In this document: one piece after another, positions 63,173-64,000 of the stretch
Layout: each line of letters begins with the position of its first letter
Position numbering within the stretch: the first letter of the stretch is position 1
Assembly: GCA_038087015.1 (NCBI GenBank)
Contig: JASBNA010000033.1
Location: 1 to 64,000 of the forward strand
Source: Cerrena zonata
Lineage: Eukaryota > Basidiomycota > Agaricomycetes > Polyporales > Cerrenaceae
Direction of reading: 5' to 3'
DNA: 64,000 nt
Notes under the pieces: model-generated
The model's input: only the letters and a program-made list of their open reading frames with translations
What the model was told of the DNA's origin: nothing
Databases searched by the model: none
Program-made: the position numbers and the translations under genes

Positions 63173-64000
63173 ATGTCTACTCGTCCTCAAGTTTCTGTCA
63201 TCTCCGCTAAAGGTGAACAAACCTCCACTCAATTACCATTACCAGCTGTCTTCTCTGCTCCAGTCAGACCAGATTTAGTCCACTCTGTTTTCGTTAGAGT
63301 TAACAAAAACAAGAGACAAGCTTACGCTGTTTCTGAAAAAGCCGGTCACCAAACCTCCGCTGAATCATGGGGTACCGGTAGAGCTGTTGCCAGAATTCCA
63401 AGAGTTGGTGGTGGTGGTACTCACCGTTCTGGTCAAGCTGCCTTTGGTAACATGTGTAGAGGTGGTCGTATGTTTGCTCCAACTAAAACTTGGAGAAAAT
63501 GGCACATCAAAGTTAACCATAACGAAAAACGTTATGCTACTGCTTCCGCCATTGCTGCTTCTGCTGTTACTTCTTTAGTTTTAGCTAGAGGTCACAGAGT
63601 TGAACAAGTTAAAGAATTACCTTTAGTTGTTTCTAACGATTTCGAATCTGTTACCAAAACTAAAGATGCCGTTGCTGTCTTAAAATCTATTGGTGCTCAC
63701 AAAGATTTAATTAAAGTTATTAAATCTAAAAAATTGAGAGCCGGTAAAGGTAAATTGAGAGGTAGAAGATTCACTCAAAGAAGAGGTCCATTAGTTGTTT
63801 ACGCTCATGACAATGGTCTTACTAAAGCTTTAAGAAACATTCCAGGTGTTGAAACTTCTGATGTTAAACACTTAGGTTTATTACAATTAGCTCCAGGTGC
63901 TCACTTAGGTAGATTTGTTATCTGGACCCAAGGTGCTTTCGAATCTTTAGATTCCGTTTACGGTTCTGATTCTACTAAATCTATCAAATCTGGTTACACT
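63173..64000 (+). CDS. RPL4: 60S ribosomal protein L4 (uL4), 3' end beyond the window
   Basis: 276 codons are visible; yeast L4 has about 362, so the last quarter is outside the window. [42 protein letters not shown] and [19 protein letters not shown] (the internal loop reaching the exit tunnel), then [13 protein letters not shown], are the uL4 signatures. Strong codon bias and no CTG codons fit high expression. The start is the first ATG after a pyrimidine-rich leader (63173). No intron is seen. Confidence 0.98.
   Translation, partial: MSTRPQVSVISAKGEQTSTQLPLPAVFSAPVRPDLVHSVFVRVNKNKRQAYAVSEKAGHQTSAESWGTGRAVARIPRVGGGGTHRSGQAAFGNMCRGGRMFAPTKTWRKWHIKVNHNEKRYATASAIAASAVTSLVLARGHRVEQVKELPLVVSNDFESVTKTKDAVAVLKSIGAHKDLIKVIKSKKLRAGKGKLRGRRFTQRRGPLVVYAHDNGLTKALRNIPGVETSDVKHLGLLQLAPGAHLGRFVIWTQGAFESLDSVYGSDSTKSIKSGYT

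Overview
This window comes from an AT-rich budding-yeast nuclear chromosome. The gene set (AIP1, MIC60, ARP4, GLC3, YKU80, ATP25, SLD2, UTP10, TSC13, FDH1, RPL4 and others), the few short introns with TACTAAC-type branch points, and the intron-less RPL4 all fit a Saccharomycotina yeast. Three points favour the CTG-Ser (Candida/Debaryomyces) clade. Orthologues missing from Saccharomyces cerevisiae are present (a RIC8-like GEF, a ZC3H3-like five-finger CCCH protein, an SF3b p14-like RRM). CTG codons are rare. Two of them fall where serine reads better than leucine (the last WD turn of AIP1, one site in GLC3). The species was not determined.

Layout, left to right. 0-5.5 kb: secreted invertase, a long intergenic region and AIP1. 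5.9-7.8 kb: a decayed ORF of unknown, possibly Gag-like origin. 7.8-15.5 kb: MIC60, ARP4, GLC3 and a RIC8-like gene. 16-29.3 kb: a Gln/Pro-rich regulator-like protein, YKU80, MTG1, KTI12, UTP11, ATP25, SLD2 and RQT4, tightly packed as divergent and convergent pairs. 29.5-42.5 kb: an intron-containing CCCH protein, an acid-sphingomyelinase-like enzyme, IME2, a TANGO2/NRDE protein with an intron, an LDAH-type hydrolase, an ACS-family transporter and two tandem YNL134C-like reductases. 42.7-47.7 kb: HMT1, MXR2, TSC13, a tiny spliced RRM gene, MBF1, YPT52 and HSP10. 47.7-50 kb: a repeat-rich interval with a small helix-turn-helix ORF. 50-57 kb: FDH1 and UTP10. 57-59.3 kb: tRNA-Ile and tRNA-Ala flanking degenerate LTR-like repeats. 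59.8-64 kb: a PUT4-like permease, a long promoter region and the 5' three quarters of RPL4.

Two properties cut across the window. First, twelve genes left of about 40.2 kb are broken by 17 single-base indels, mostly in short homopolymers. One-base corrections restore family-typical proteins, and no such indel is seen from there to 64 kb. This looks like sequence error with a sharp boundary rather than gene death. Second, a composite element (CACGTG followed 8-19 bp later by TGTACGG) lies in front of MIC60, ARP4 and RPL4, resembling a Cbf1 plus Rap1-type module.

The genes do not form one pathway. Local themes are translation and ribosome biogenesis (MTG1, KTI12, UTP11, ATP25, RQT4, UTP10, RPL4) and chromatin or replication (ARP4, YKU80, SLD2, HMT1). 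No clearly new multi-gene system was found. The best leads are the decayed Gag-like ORF, the composite promoter element, the microexon in the CCCH gene and the tRNA-flanked repeat cluster.
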